A stretch of 64,000 bases of DNA from Chelatococcus sambhunathii (lineage in GTDB: Bacteria; Pseudomonadota; Alphaproteobacteria; Rhizobiales; Methylopilaceae): the NCBI GenBank assembly GCA_031316315.1, contig JADBEO010000002.1:103901-167900 (forward strand). The letters run 5' to 3'. Numbering within the stretch: the first letter of the stretch is position 1; each line of letters opens with the position of its first letter. The notes under the pieces were generated by a model that saw nothing but the letters and a program-made list of their open reading frames with translations, did no database searches and was not told where the DNA came from. Shown piece after piece: positions 27,176-36,613 of the stretch. The translations under genes and the position numbers were made by a program.

Positions 27176-29347
27176 TCAGGCCGAACCGGCCGGCGCCGGT
27201 TCCGCTCCGTCCGGCAGTTTCGCGGCGAGCGCGAGCAGCGCGCGGTCGTGGAGCAACGCCGTCTTTTCCTTCGGCGTCAGCCAGGCGATCGCCTCGTCGA
27301 GGCTTTCGGCCTCGGTGATCTTCGCCGCAGCCATGCAGCGGTCCGGCTCGATCTGACCCCGTGGGCGCGAGACACCCTTCGGCAGCATCCGGCCGTGCTC
27401 GCGGAACAGCCGTTCGTCGGCGTGAAGCGCCTTGAGCGCGTCGGCGCTGTCGACGCCGAGACCGGCGAGCCGCCTCCCGTAATCCCGCGCAGCGGTCGCG
27501 ATGGGCGGCACGTTCGTTTCCTCGGGGATGAGCATCAGCCCGAGACGCTTCAGCGCCAGTCCCCAGGCGAGGTTGCCGGACGCCCATGAAAGCGGAATCG
27601 CCAGAAGAAGGCCGGCGATCGTCGGCGACATCCACGCCACCAGCGATGGCGCGATCAGCGCGCCCGAGATCAAGGTGACGACGCCGAGCGCCGTGTGCCA
27701 GCCATGGTTCCAGGCGATGTCGCGGAAGGGGATCGAACCGTCGTCGCGCCGCTGCGGGTTCCATCCGGTCGAGCGGCCGGCGAGGATCTCGAACACCGAG
27801 CTCGACTGCACGAGCATCATGATCGGCGCGAACAGCGAGGACAGGATGATCTCAAGGATCGCCGAGACGATCGTCCGGAAGGCGCCGCCGGAGCCGCGCC
27901 GGGACGCGCCGTTCATGAGGTGGATGATCAGTCCGAAGACCTTCGGCGCGATCAGGATCGCCATGGTGACGGCGAACAGCGTCAGAGCGCGCTCGGCGTC
28001 GAAGCGCGGCCAGGCGGGGAACAGCGCGAACTCGTCGGTGAAATATTCGGGCCGGATGAACTTCGACTGCAAGGCGAGCGCGATGCCGCAGAGCAGCATG
28101 AACATCCAGAACGGCGAGGCGAGATAGGAGAAGATGCCGTTGAGGAAATGCTGCCGGCTCAGCGGATAGAGGCCGCGGGTCGCAAGCAGGGCGGTGTGCT
28201 GCAGGTTGCCCTGGCACCAGCGCCGGTCGCGGGCGGCGAGGTCGATCAGCGAGGGCGGGCTTTCCTCGTAGGATCCCTCGAGGCGCGGCAGCATGTAGAC
28301 CGCCCAGCCCTTCCGGCGGATCAGCGCCGCCTCGACGAAGTCGTGGCTCATAATGAGCCCGCCGAAAGGCGGACGACCCCTGAGATCCGGCAGGCCGCCG
28401 CCGCCCGCGAAGGCTTCCATGCGGATGATGGCGTTGTGGCCCCAGTAGTTGCCGTCGCGGCCGTACCAGACGCCGATGCCCGCCGCGATCACGGGCCCAT
28501 AGACGCGGCTCGCGAATTGCTGCGTGCGGGCGAAGAGCGTGTTGCGGTTGATCACCAGCGGCAGCGTCTGGATGATCCCGGCGTCCGGATCCGCCTCCAT
28601 CGCGGCGGCGAGAGCGACGATGGCGTGGCCCGTCATGAGGCTGTCGGCGTCGAAGATGACCATGTGGTCGTAGGCGCCGCCCCAGCGCGTGACGAAATCC
28701 TCGATGTTTCCGGCCTTGCGCCGGTGGTTTTTTGGACGGTGCCGGTAATAGACCTTGGCCTCCGGCCCGAGGGCCTCCCGCAGCGCAATGAAGGCGCGCT
28801 CCTCCGCGATCCAGATGTCCGGATCGGTCGTGTCCGAGACGAGGAAGCAGTCGAAGTGAGCGGCGAAGCCGAGCCTCGCGATCTCCTCATAGACCGCCTG
28901 CATGGCCCCGAACACGCGACTCGGCTGCTCGTTGTAGATCGGCATCACGAGAGCGTTGCGCGAGTTCAGTTTCTCGGGCGGCTCGGGCGTCGCTATGGCC
29001 GGTTTCCCGAACAGGGCGAAAAAGCCGACGATCGCCGACACGAAGGCCAGCGCGATCCATGAGAAGTTCACCAGGAACAGCGCGAGCAGCGCCCATTCGA
29101 GCACCGTGACGCCGCCGACCTCGACGACCCGGTACATTTCGCGGCCGCCGAGCAGGACGGCGGCGATCAGACCGGTCGCCACGAAAATGCGGCTGACCCA
29201 GGGCGTGCGCCAAAGCTGGGGCGCGACGAGCTCACGCACCTGATCGTCGGACCAGCGGTTGAGCGGCTGCGCAGGCATCGCCATCGGCGCTTCCGGCGGC
29301 ATCGCCTCCGGCGTGTTGGCGGCGGCGTCCGGCGTCATGCCGTCCAC
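27176..29347 (-). CDS. opgH: Glucans biosynthesis glucosyltransferase H
   Basis: Inner-membrane family 2 glycosyltransferase that makes the beta-1,2-glucan backbone of osmoregulated periplasmic glucans from UDP-glucose. 723 residues: N-terminal helices, a cytosolic GT2 domain ('NALVMPIYNEQPSRVFGAM', 'SDTTDP', 'IFDADSLMTGHAI', 'RDRRWCQGNLQH' with the QxxRW-like motif RRWCQGN) and several C-terminal helices. Its start lies inside the last 13 bases of opgG, so the two form a coupled opgGH operon. It converges on moeA with only four bases between stops; a GAACCGG/CCGGTTC hairpin at 27183-27202 may end both transcripts. Confidence 0.95.
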   Translation of the reverse strand: MDGMTPDAAANTPEAMPPEAPMAMPAQPLNRWSDDQVRELVAPQLWRTPWVSRIFVATGLIAAVLLGGREMYRVVEVGGVTVLEWALLALFLVNFSWIALAFVSAIVGFFALFGKPAIATPEPPEKLNSRNALVMPIYNEQPSRVFGAMQAVYEEIARLGFAAHFDCFLVSDTTDPDIWIAEERAFIALREALGPEAKVYYRHRPKNHRRKAGNIEDFVTRWGGAYDHMVIFDADSLMTGHAIVALAAAMEADPDAGIIQTLPLVINRNTLFARTQQFASRVYGPVIAAGIGVWYGRDGNYWGHNAIIRMEAFAGGGGLPDLRGRPPFGGLIMSHDFVEAALIRRKGWAVYMLPRLEGSYEESPPSLIDLAARDRRWCQGNLQHTALLATRGLYPLSRQHFLNGIFSYLASPFWMFMLLCGIALALQSKFIRPEYFTDEFALFPAWPRFDAERALTLFAVTMAILIAPKVFGLIIHLMNGASRRGSGGAFRTIVSAILEIILSSLFAPIMMLVQSSSVFEILAGRSTGWNPQRRDDGSIPFRDIAWNHGWHTALGVVTLISGALIAPSLVAWMSPTIAGLLLAIPLSWASGNLAWGLALKRLGLMLIPEETNVPPIATAARDYGRRLAGLGVDSADALKALHADERLFREHGRMLPKGVSRPRGQIEPDRCMAAAKITEAESLDEAIAWLTPKEKTALLHDRALLALAAKLPDGAEPAPAGSA

Positions 29348-30879
29348 CGGTACAGCCAGGTCTCCCCGATTCGGCCGGCGTCGGTCTCCAGCGTGAGCCG
29401 CAACTCACAGAGTTCCTCATTGCTCGGATCGAGCGTGAAGGCCACGCGATATCCCTTGATGTCCGGATTGGCGACGCCCACGACGTCGCGGATCGTGCCG
29501 ACGCTCGTGGACACGTTCGGCCGGATGGCGGGGGCCCGAGCCGGATCGGCGACGCCCTCTCCCTGGAAGTCGACTACGAAACGCCGTCTTTTTCCGCCGG
29601 CCGTGCCGCAGGCGGTCTGCACGACGCCGGCGCCGGCCGCGCGATCAGGCGGCGTCCAGCACCAGTGCATGCGGTAGGTCATGTTGAAGGGCTTGCCCGG
29701 CTCGATCGGCGCCTTCGGCCGCCAGTAAGCGACGATGTTCTCGTGGATGTCGGTGTCGGTCGGGATCTCGACCAGTTGAAGCTGGCCCTCGCCCCAGTCG
29801 CCGATCGGCTGGATCCAGACGCTCGGCATGCGGTCGTAGCGCCTGGCGAGATCATTGTATGGGCGGAAGGCGCGTTCGCGCTGGAACAGTCCGAAGCCGC
29901 GCGGGCTGTTGTCTCCAAACACGCTGATCTGGAGTTCGTTGGGATTGGCCAGCGGCCGCCAGACCCACTCGCCCCCGCCGTACCAGATCTGCAGTCCGTC
30001 GCTGCGATGGACTTCGCCGCGAACGTCGTCGAATCCGACCCTGTCGTTCGGGCCGAACAGGAACATCGAGGACATCGGGGCGACGCCGACGTGGCCGAGC
30101 TTCTCGCGGGCGAACAACGTCAGTTCGACATCGATCGTGGTGATCTCGCCGGGCCTGATCAGGAAGCGATAGGCGCCCGTGACGCGCCGGCTGTCGAGCA
30201 GCGCGTGGACGGTCAGCGCGTCCGAGCCCTGGCTCGGGCGCTCGATCCAGATCGCCCGGAACAGAGGGAACTCCTCGCCGTTCGCCTCGCCGACATCGAT
30301 GGCGAGGCCGCGGCTCGAAGCGCCGAAGATCTGGCCGCGGGCGAGGGCCCGGAAAATCGTCGCGCCCTGGAAGGTCAGGAAGTCACGCGGCTCGGACGGC
30401 TGGTCGATGGCCGCGCGGGAGCTGAATCCCGAGAGCGGAAACGGCTTGTCGGCCTGCGGCTGCGGCGCCTTGCCGAAATCGAACCAGCCGGTTTCGTCCG
30501 CCAGCATCTTCACGGCGCCGTCCTCGACGAGGCCGATCCGCACCGGTTGGCGATAGATGAAGCCGCCGGGCAGGGGACTTAGCGTGAAACCGCGCGAGTC
30601 GTTCGCCCAGATGGCGCGCTCCGGCTTCGGCTGAATGGTCCGGTAAACGTCGATCGGGAGATCCGCGAACGATTGCGGTAGGAAGCCCTTCGGCTCTTCG
30701 TAGCCGCGCCCGGCGAGCGATCGCGCGAGATCCTGCACGGCCTCGCGCGAGAACGGCGAACCGTCGGCGAACAGGTCCTGGGCCGGCGTCGTCGCCGGCT
30801 TCGGCTGTTCCTGCGCCCGGGCCGAGGCGGCGAAGAGCGCCACGGCCGCAGCGCCGGTGAGCAGTTCTCGACGGTTCAT
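29335..30879 (-). CDS. opgG: Glucan biosynthesis protein OpgG/OpgD family
   Basis: Periplasmic protein needed for osmoregulated periplasmic glucan synthesis or branching, partner of OpgH. 514 residues. The signal 'MNRRELLTGAAAVALFAA' has twin arginines, which fits Tat export as known for OpgD. Family marks include 'FLTFQGATIFRALARG', 'FGASSRGLAIDVGEANGEEF' and 'GGEWVWRPLANP'. The start at 30879 is chosen because it begins the signal; a longer frame to 30993 would bury it. Whether it is G or D type cannot be settled from sequence alone. Confidence 0.93.
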   Translation of the reverse strand: MNRRELLTGAAAVALFAASARAQEQPKPATTPAQDLFADGSPFSREAVQDLARSLAGRGYEEPKGFLPQSFADLPIDVYRTIQPKPERAIWANDSRGFTLSPLPGGFIYRQPVRIGLVEDGAVKMLADETGWFDFGKAPQPQADKPFPLSGFSSRAAIDQPSEPRDFLTFQGATIFRALARGQIFGASSRGLAIDVGEANGEEFPLFRAIWIERPSQGSDALTVHALLDSRRVTGAYRFLIRPGEITTIDVELTLFAREKLGHVGVAPMSSMFLFGPNDRVGFDDVRGEVHRSDGLQIWYGGGEWVWRPLANPNELQISVFGDNSPRGFGLFQRERAFRPYNDLARRYDRMPSVWIQPIGDWGEGQLQLVEIPTDTDIHENIVAYWRPKAPIEPGKPFNMTYRMHWCWTPPDRAAGAGVVQTACGTAGGKRRRFVVDFQGEGVADPARAPAIRPNVSTSVGTIRDVVGVANPDIKGYRVAFTLDPSNEELCELRLTLETDAGRIGETWLYRWTA

Positions 30880-31008
30880 ATGCGCGGCACGATCCGGGCG
30901 TAGCGATCCAGCCCGATGGAATACGGCATGCAAGGCCGGAATGATGTGGCTGTCGACGGAGAAATCCAGTGCGCACCCGAGGAAGGACGGCAAGGCGCGA
31001 GGTTGCGA

Positions 31009-31791
31009 TCAAAGTCCGATGGGATCCCCGGCATAGTCCGTCGTATCGCAGGCGAGGCCTTGCTCTGCAAGCGCTCCGCACGCGGCTTCCGCGTCAGCGC
31101 GGGTCGCGAAGGGGCCCGCGACCAGCTCGAACAGCGGCGTCTTGCCCGCCTCCCTGCGCAGCAGCGGCGTCAATCGGGAGAGGGCGCCGGGGAAACGGGT
31201 CGCAAGCGTGGTCCAGCGGCGCTTCGCCGCGTCCGCGGACGGCTCGATCCCGAGGGCCAGCCCCGCCTTCGACGCGATGCTGGATCCGGCGCGTTCCGCC
31301 GGCCGTCGAATCGAGCCGGTCGCTTCGGGCTCCGTCGGACGCTGCGCCAACCTGACTTCGCCGAGGCCGCGCTCGAGCGCGGCGACCCGCAGCGCCAGCG
31401 CATCGCGTTCCGCCCCAAGCCGCGCGAGGTCGCGGCGAAGCGGCCCCTCCGCGTCGGCCGAGACGAGACGCTGCTCCGACGCGGCGCCGGCGCGCCAGAC
31501 CGTGACGCCGGCGCCGGCGATCGCGGCGAGCATCACGACGCCCCACAGCGCGCCTGGCCCGAGCGGCGCCAAGGTTCTCGTGCGCGGCGTCTCCTCATAG
31601 AGGGTCCGTGCGTGATAGTCGGGATCGATCAACAGCTGCTCCGCCGGCGAGAACGGCGCGAGATTAGCTGAGTCGCGCGGTCCTCCGGTGGTTGCGTTCG
31701 CCTGCGCCGTCGCCGATACGCCGCCGAGCCGTTGCGGTCGATCGCGCGACGCGGCAGTGTCGCGCGCCCGGCGGAGCCCGCTCGGGGACAA
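31009..31791 (-). CDS. Single-pass membrane protein with C-terminal SPOR-like domain
   Basis: About 260 residues if it starts at the TTG at 31791; the start is uncertain because no ribosome site is clear and the frame is open further upstream. It has a polar N-terminus, one membrane helix ('[19 protein letters not shown]'), a short helical stretch ('[20 protein letters not shown]') and a C-terminal part that reads like a SPOR domain ('[20 protein letters not shown]'). SPOR domains bind denuded peptidoglycan at division sites. It is divergent from glmU, a peptidoglycan precursor gene. Confidence 0.6.
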   Translation of the reverse strand: MSPSGLRRARDTAASRDRPQRLGGVSATAQANATTGGPRDSANLAPFSPAEQLLIDPDYHARTLYEETPRTRTLAPLGPGALWGVVMLAAIAGAGVTVWRAGAASEQRLVSADAEGPLRRDLARLGAERDALALRVAALERGLGEVRLAQRPTEPEATGSIRRPAERAGSSIASKAGLALGIEPSADAAKRRWTTLATRFPGALSRLTPLLRREAGKTPLFELVAGPFATRADAEAACGALAEQGLACDTTDYAGDPIGL

Positions 31792-31807
31792 AGAGACCGA
31801 ATTCGAG

Positions 31808-33166
31808 ATGATGGCTACGACCGACCGCACTTGCCTGACCGTCGTCCTGGCCGCCGGCGAGGGCACGCGCATGCGTTCGGACACGCCGAAGGTCCTGCAC
31901 AAGGCCGCCGGGCGGACGCTTGTCGGCCATGTCCTGGCCGCCGCGGAGGCGGCGGGATCGACCGGCCTCGCCGTCGTCGTCGGACCCGACCGGCAAGACG
32001 TCGCCGACGACGTTCTCCGCACGGCGCCTGGCGCGCGGATCTTCGTGCAAAGCGAACGGCGCGGAACGGCCCACGCGGTGCTCGCCGCCGGAGAGGCCTT
32101 CGCGTCCGGCTTCGACGACGTCCTCGTCGTCTACGGCGACACGCCGCTGGTGCGGCCGGAGACGCTGAGGCGGCTCAGGGCGCCGCTCGCCCACGGCGCT
32201 TCCGTGGTCGTGCTCGGCTTTGAGGCCGAGAATCCGACCGGCTACGGACGGCTGATCAGTCGCGGGCCGAGCCTCGTCGCCATCCGCGAGGAGAAGGATG
32301 CGAGCGAGGACGAGCGCGCCATCAAGCTCTCGAACGGGGGCCTGATGGCGATCGACGGGCGGCGCGCCCTCGAATTGCTTGGGAAGATCGGGAACCGCAA
32401 CGCCAAGGGCGAGTTCTACCTCACGGACATCGTCGAGGTCGCGGTGCTGAGCGGGCTCGGCGTCGCGGTCGAAGCCGCGCCGGAGGCCGAGGTCCAGGGC
32501 GTCAACGATCGCCTCCAGCTCGCCGCCGTCGAGGCGGAGCTTCAGCGCAGGCTGCGCGCCGCGGCGATGGCCGGGGGCGTGACGATGATCGCGCCGGAGA
32601 CCGTCTTCCTGTCCCACGACACACGGCTTGGGCGCGACGTCATCGTCGAGCCCAACGTCGTCTTCGGTCCCGGCGTGACCGTGGCGGACCGAGCCGTCAT
32701 CCACGCCTTCAGTCACCTGGAGGGCGCGAGCGTCGGCGAGGGGGTCTCGATCGGACCGTTCGCCCGGCTGAGGCCCGGCGCGGACATGGCCGCCGGCTCG
32801 CGCGCCGGAAACTTCGTCGAGGTCAAGAACGCCCGGATCGGCGAGGGCGCCAAGCTCAACCATCTCACCTATGTCGGCGACGCCGAAGTCGGGCCGCGGG
32901 CCAATCTGGGCGCCGGCACGATCACCTGCAACTATGACGGCTTCTCCAAGCACAGGACGACGATCGGCGCCGACGCTTTCGTGGGCGTGAACTCGGCGCT
33001 GGTCGCGCCGGTGACCATAGGCGAGGGCGCCTATGTCGGAACGGGCAGCGTCGTGACTGAGGACGTGCCGGCCGACGCGCTCGCGATCGCCCGCGCCCGG
33101 CAGGTCACGATGCCGGGTCGGGGCAAGAAGCTGAAGGCGATGCTCAAGGCCGCCAAGGACGGCTGA
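31808..33166 (+). CDS. glmU: Bifunctional UDP-GlcNAc pyrophosphorylase / glucosamine-1-phosphate acetyltransferase
   Basis: Makes UDP-N-acetylglucosamine from glucosamine-1-phosphate in two steps. 452 residues: N-terminal uridylyltransferase with '[20 protein letters not shown]' and '[13 protein letters not shown]', then a left-handed beta-helix acetyltransferase with '[20 protein letters not shown]' and '[17 protein letters not shown]'. Two adjacent ATG codons (31808, 31811) are possible starts. It is followed by glmS, the first enzyme of the same pathway, and the product feeds both peptidoglycan and the nearby surface polysaccharide genes. Confidence 0.96.
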   Translation: MMATTDRTCLTVVLAAGEGTRMRSDTPKVLHKAAGRTLVGHVLAAAEAAGSTGLAVVVGPDRQDVADDVLRTAPGARIFVQSERRGTAHAVLAAGEAFASGFDDVLVVYGDTPLVRPETLRRLRAPLAHGASVVVLGFEAENPTGYGRLISRGPSLVAIREEKDASEDERAIKLSNGGLMAIDGRRALELLGKIGNRNAKGEFYLTDIVEVAVLSGLGVAVEAAPEAEVQGVNDRLQLAAVEAELQRRLRAAAMAGGVTMIAPETVFLSHDTRLGRDVIVEPNVVFGPGVTVADRAVIHAFSHLEGASVGEGVSIGPFARLRPGADMAAGSRAGNFVEVKNARIGEGAKLNHLTYVGDAEVGPRANLGAGTITCNYDGFSKHRTTIGADAFVGVNSALVAPVTIGEGAYVGTGSVVTEDVPADALAIARARQVTMPGRGKKLKAMLKAAKDG

Positions 33167-33244
33167 GCGTCCTGCGACTTCAGTCGCCGCTAACGCGAAA
33201 CGTGCTATCAACCGCGCGCGGGATCACCGGGAGCGTATCGGCCC

Positions 33245-35068
33245 ATGTGCGGCATCGTCGGCATTCTGGCGCGGGAGGCGGTCGCGCCTCAGCTCGTGGA
33301 TGGGCTGAAGCGGCTCGAATATCGCGGCTACGATTCCGCCGGCGTCGCGACCCTGGAAGGCGGTCGCATCGTCCGCCGCCGCGCGGAGGGAAAGCTCCGC
33401 AACCTCGAGGCCAGGCTGAAGGCGGAGCCGCTGAACGGCGTCACCGGCATCGGCCACACCCGCTGGGCGACGCACGGCGCCCCGACCGAGGACAACGCCC
33501 ATCCGCATGCGACGGAACGCGTCGCGGTGGTCCACAACGGCATCATCGAGAATTTTCGCGAACTCCGCGCGGAGCTTGAGGCCACGGGCGCTAAGTTCTC
33601 CAGTCAGACCGATACGGAGGTCGTGGCGCATCTCGTGTCGAAGGCGCTGGAGGCCGGCGCGACGCCAAAGGCGGCCGTGCAGCAGACGCTGTCGAAGTTG
33701 CGCGGCGCCTTCGCGCTCGCCTTCATCTTCCGCGGCGAGGACGATCTGCTGATCGGCGCCCGCCGCGGCTCCCCGCTCGCGATTGGCCATGGCGATGGCG
33801 AGATTTTTCTCGGCTCCGACGCCGTCGCTCTCGCGCCCTTCACGGACGAGGTCACCTATCTCGACGACGGCGACTGGGTGGCGCTCACCCGATCCTCCGT
33901 CGAGATCTACGACGAGGCCGGCGCGCCGGTGCGGCGGGACGCGGTGAAGTCCTCAGTTGCCTCCGTCGTGGTCGACAAGGGCGCCTACCGCCACTTCATG
34001 GCCAAGGAGATCGCCGAGCAGCCGGAGGTCGTCGGCCATTCGCTGACCCGCTATGTCGACATGACGACGGGCCGCGTCCGGCTTCCGCAGGGCGCGGATT
34101 TCGACTTCTCCAGGCTCGACCGTCTGGCGATCTCCGCCTGCGGCACGGCGTTCTACGCCGGCCTTGTCGCCCGCTACTGGTTCGAGCGCTTCGCGCATCT
34201 GCCGGTCGACATCGATATCGCTTCGGAGTTCCGCTACCGCGAGCCGCCGCTCGCCGCCGGTTCGCTCGCGCTGCTGATCTCGCAGTCCGGAGAGACCGCT
34301 GACACGCTCGCGACGCTGCGCCACTGCAAGGCGAAGGGCATGAAGATCGGCGCCGTGGTCAACGTGCCCACCTCGACCATCGCCCGCGAGGCGGACGTCG
34401 TGTTCCCGACCGTCGCCGGCGTCGAGGTCGGCGTCGCCTCGACCAAGGCGTTCACTTGCCAGCTCGCCGTGCTCGCGGCGCTCGCGGTGAAGGCCGGGCG
34501 GGACCGCAACGTGCTGTCGGAGGAGGACGAGCAGAAGCTCGTCTCATCGCTGATCGAGCTGCCGCGGCTTATGGCGGAGACGCTGCATCTTGAAGGCGAG
34601 ATCGAGAAGCTCGCCCAGACCTTCGCCAAGGCGCAGGACGTCCTCTATCTCGGCCGCGGCACGAGCTTCCCGATCGCGCTCGAGGGCGCGCTGAAGCTCA
34701 AGGAGATCAGCTACATCCATGCCGAGGGCTACGCCGCGGGCGAGCTGAAGCATGGCCCGATCGCCCTCGTCGACGAGACGGTGCCCGTCGTCGTGCTCGC
34801 GCCGTTCGATCCGCTGTTCGAGAAGACTGCCTCCAACATGCAGGAGGTCGCGGCGCGCGGCGGCAAGATCGTGCTGGTCACAGACGCGGAGGGCGCCAAG
34901 CACGCCGGCGACGTGTTCGCGACGCTGGTCGTCCCAACGGCCTACGCCTTCGTCAATCCGCTGATCTATGCAATCCCGATCCAGCTGCTCGCCTATCATA
35001 CCGCAGTGTTCATGGGCACGGACGTCGACCAGCCGCGCAACCTCGCCAAGTCCGTGACGGTGGAATGA
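33245..35068 (+). CDS. glmS: Glutamine--fructose-6-phosphate aminotransferase (isomerizing)
   Basis: Forms glucosamine-6-phosphate from fructose-6-phosphate and glutamine. 607 residues with the N-terminal nucleophile ('MCGIVGI', Cys1 after Met removal), glutaminase motifs 'GHTRWATHG' and 'HNGIIENF', two SIS sugar-isomerase domains ('ISACGTAFYAGLVARYWFE', 'LISQSGETADTLATLR') and the C-terminal 'LAKSVTVE'. It lies 78 bases after glmU and 33 bases before murJ. No glmS ribozyme is seen or expected in this group. Confidence 0.97.
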   Translation: MCGIVGILAREAVAPQLVDGLKRLEYRGYDSAGVATLEGGRIVRRRAEGKLRNLEARLKAEPLNGVTGIGHTRWATHGAPTEDNAHPHATERVAVVHNGIIENFRELRAELEATGAKFSSQTDTEVVAHLVSKALEAGATPKAAVQQTLSKLRGAFALAFIFRGEDDLLIGARRGSPLAIGHGDGEIFLGSDAVALAPFTDEVTYLDDGDWVALTRSSVEIYDEAGAPVRRDAVKSSVASVVVDKGAYRHFMAKEIAEQPEVVGHSLTRYVDMTTGRVRLPQGADFDFSRLDRLAISACGTAFYAGLVARYWFERFAHLPVDIDIASEFRYREPPLAAGSLALLISQSGETADTLATLRHCKAKGMKIGAVVNVPTSTIAREADVVFPTVAGVEVGVASTKAFTCQLAVLAALAVKAGRDRNVLSEEDEQKLVSSLIELPRLMAETLHLEGEIEKLAQTFAKAQDVLYLGRGTSFPIALEGALKLKEISYIHAEGYAAGELKHGPIALVDETVPVVVLAPFDPLFEKTASNMQEVAARGGKIVLVTDAEGAKHAGDVFATLVVPTAYAFVNPLIYAIPIQLLAYHTAVFMGTDVDQPRNLAKSVTVE

Positions 35069-35101
35069 GGCCGATCCCGAGCGCTCGCGCGATCCTGGCC
35101 C

Positions 35102-36613
35102 ATGTGGCGTAAGGCGGCTTCGGTCGGCGGGCTGACGCTGCTCAGCCGCGCTTTCGGCTTCGTGCGCGACGCTATGATGGCGGCGCTGCTCGGCGCAGGC
35201 CCGCTCGCCGATGCCTTCATGGTGGCATTCCGCCTGCCGAACCACTTTCGCGCGATCTTCGCGGAGGGGGCTTTCAACGCGGCCTTCGTGCCGCGCTACG
35301 CCTACCAGCTGACCCGGGAGGGGGAGGGCGCGGCGCGATCGTTCGGCGAGGACGTCCTGTCCATCACGATGCTCGCGCAACTCGTGCTGCTGGTGCTGGC
35401 GCTCGCCTTCACGCCGCTCGTCGTGACAGCTCTCGCGCCCGGCTTTTCCGACGATCCGCCGCAACTCGCGCTCACCGCCGAGCTGACGCGCATCACCTTC
35501 CCCTATCTCGCTCTGATCTCGGCGATGACGCTGGTGGCGGGGGTGCTGAACGCCCATGATCGCTTCGCGGCGGCGGCCTCCGCCTCGATCCTGCTCAACG
35601 TTTGCATGATCGCGGCTCTGCTGGTCGCCGGCTGGTTTCCGACGGTGGCTCACGCGCTCGCTGTCGGGGTGCTGGTCTCCGGCTTCGCGCAGCTCGGGCT
35701 CGTCGTCTGGGACATGCGCAAGGCCGGCGTCGGCCTGTCGCTGCGGCTGCCGCGCCTCACCCAGAACGTCAGGGATTTCCTGAAGCGGTTCGGCCCTGCG
35801 GTGCTCGGCTCGGCCGGCGTCCAGATCGCGATGTTCGCGGACACGATCCTCGCCTCGTTCCTGCCGTCCGGCTCGGTCTCCTACCTCTATTACGCCGACC
35901 GGCTCTACCAGCTGCCGCTCGCTGTCGTCGGCATCGCCGTCGGCACCGTGCTGTTGCCCGAGCTCGCCCGGCGGCTGGCCGCCGACGACCGATCCGGCGC
36001 CCGCGATCGGCTGAACCGCGCGCTCGAAGGCGCGTTGCTGATGACGCTGCCCTTTGTGGCGCTGTTCGCGGCGGCCCCTGGGCCTGTGGTGGCGGCGTTG
36101 TTCGGGCGCGGCGCGTTCGATCAGGCGGCGATCGCCGGCTCCGCGGCGGCGCTGCAGGCCTACGCCTTCGGCCTGCCCGCCGTGGTGGCATTAAGATGCG
36201 TCACGCCCGCCTTCCACGCCGCGGGCGACACAGCGACGCCGGTGAAAGCGTTGGCCGTCGCCACGATCGCCAATGTCGCGCTCAAAATCGCGCTGATCGG
36301 GTCGTTCCTGCACGCCGGCCTCGCCTTCGCGACGTCGGTCGGCGCCTGGATCAACCTCGCGCTGCTGGTGATCCTGCTTCGCCGCCGCGACGGCTTCGCG
36401 CCCGACCGGCGGTTCTGGATCAACATCGCGGCGGTCACAGTGGCGACGGCGGCCTCCGTCGCGGCGATCGTCTGGAGCCTTGGACCTGCGGCCGCACTGA
36501 AGGGCTTCATTCCGCCCTTCCCGGACCTCGCGCCCGCCGCTCTGATCGGCGCCGTCGGCGTGGCGGCCTATGGGCTGGTGGCGGGGCCGGGGTTCATCCT
36601 CGCGCGGAGATGA
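35102..36613 (+). CDS. murJ: Lipid II flippase MurJ
   Basis: Polytopic carrier of the MVF family that turns lipid II to the outer leaflet for peptidoglycan assembly. 503 residues and about 14 helices. It begins with the family signature 'SVGGLTLLSRAFGFVRDAMM' and has 'FRLPNHFRAIFAEGAFNAAF' with the conserved arginines and 'RDFLKRFGPAVLGSAGVQI'. It follows glmS closely. Its 3' end overlaps the opposing polymerase-like gene by 20 bases. A polysaccharide flippase role for the neighbouring locus is possible but the sequence is typical MurJ. Confidence 0.94.
   Translation: MWRKAASVGGLTLLSRAFGFVRDAMMAALLGAGPLADAFMVAFRLPNHFRAIFAEGAFNAAFVPRYAYQLTREGEGAARSFGEDVLSITMLAQLVLLVLALAFTPLVVTALAPGFSDDPPQLALTAELTRITFPYLALISAMTLVAGVLNAHDRFAAAASASILLNVCMIAALLVAGWFPTVAHALAVGVLVSGFAQLGLVVWDMRKAGVGLSLRLPRLTQNVRDFLKRFGPAVLGSAGVQIAMFADTILASFLPSGSVSYLYYADRLYQLPLAVVGIAVGTVLLPELARRLAADDRSGARDRLNRALEGALLMTLPFVALFAAAPGPVVAALFGRGAFDQAAIAGSAAALQAYAFGLPAVVALRCVTPAFHAAGDTATPVKALAVATIANVALKIALIGSFLHAGLAFATSVGAWINLALLVILLRRRDGFAPDRRFWINIAAVTVATAASVAAIVWSLGPAAALKGFIPPFPDLAPAALIGAVGVAAYGLVAGPGFILARR

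Noticed and set aside
33202..33245. glmS ribozyme upstream of glmS
   Set aside because: The 78-base gap is too short and has no matching core; such ribozymes are typical of Gram-positive bacteria.
35102..36613. MurJ as the Wzx flippase of the polysaccharide locus
   Set aside because: The N-terminal signature and conserved arginines are those of MurJ, and it is grouped with glmU-glmS on the opposite strand from the locus.
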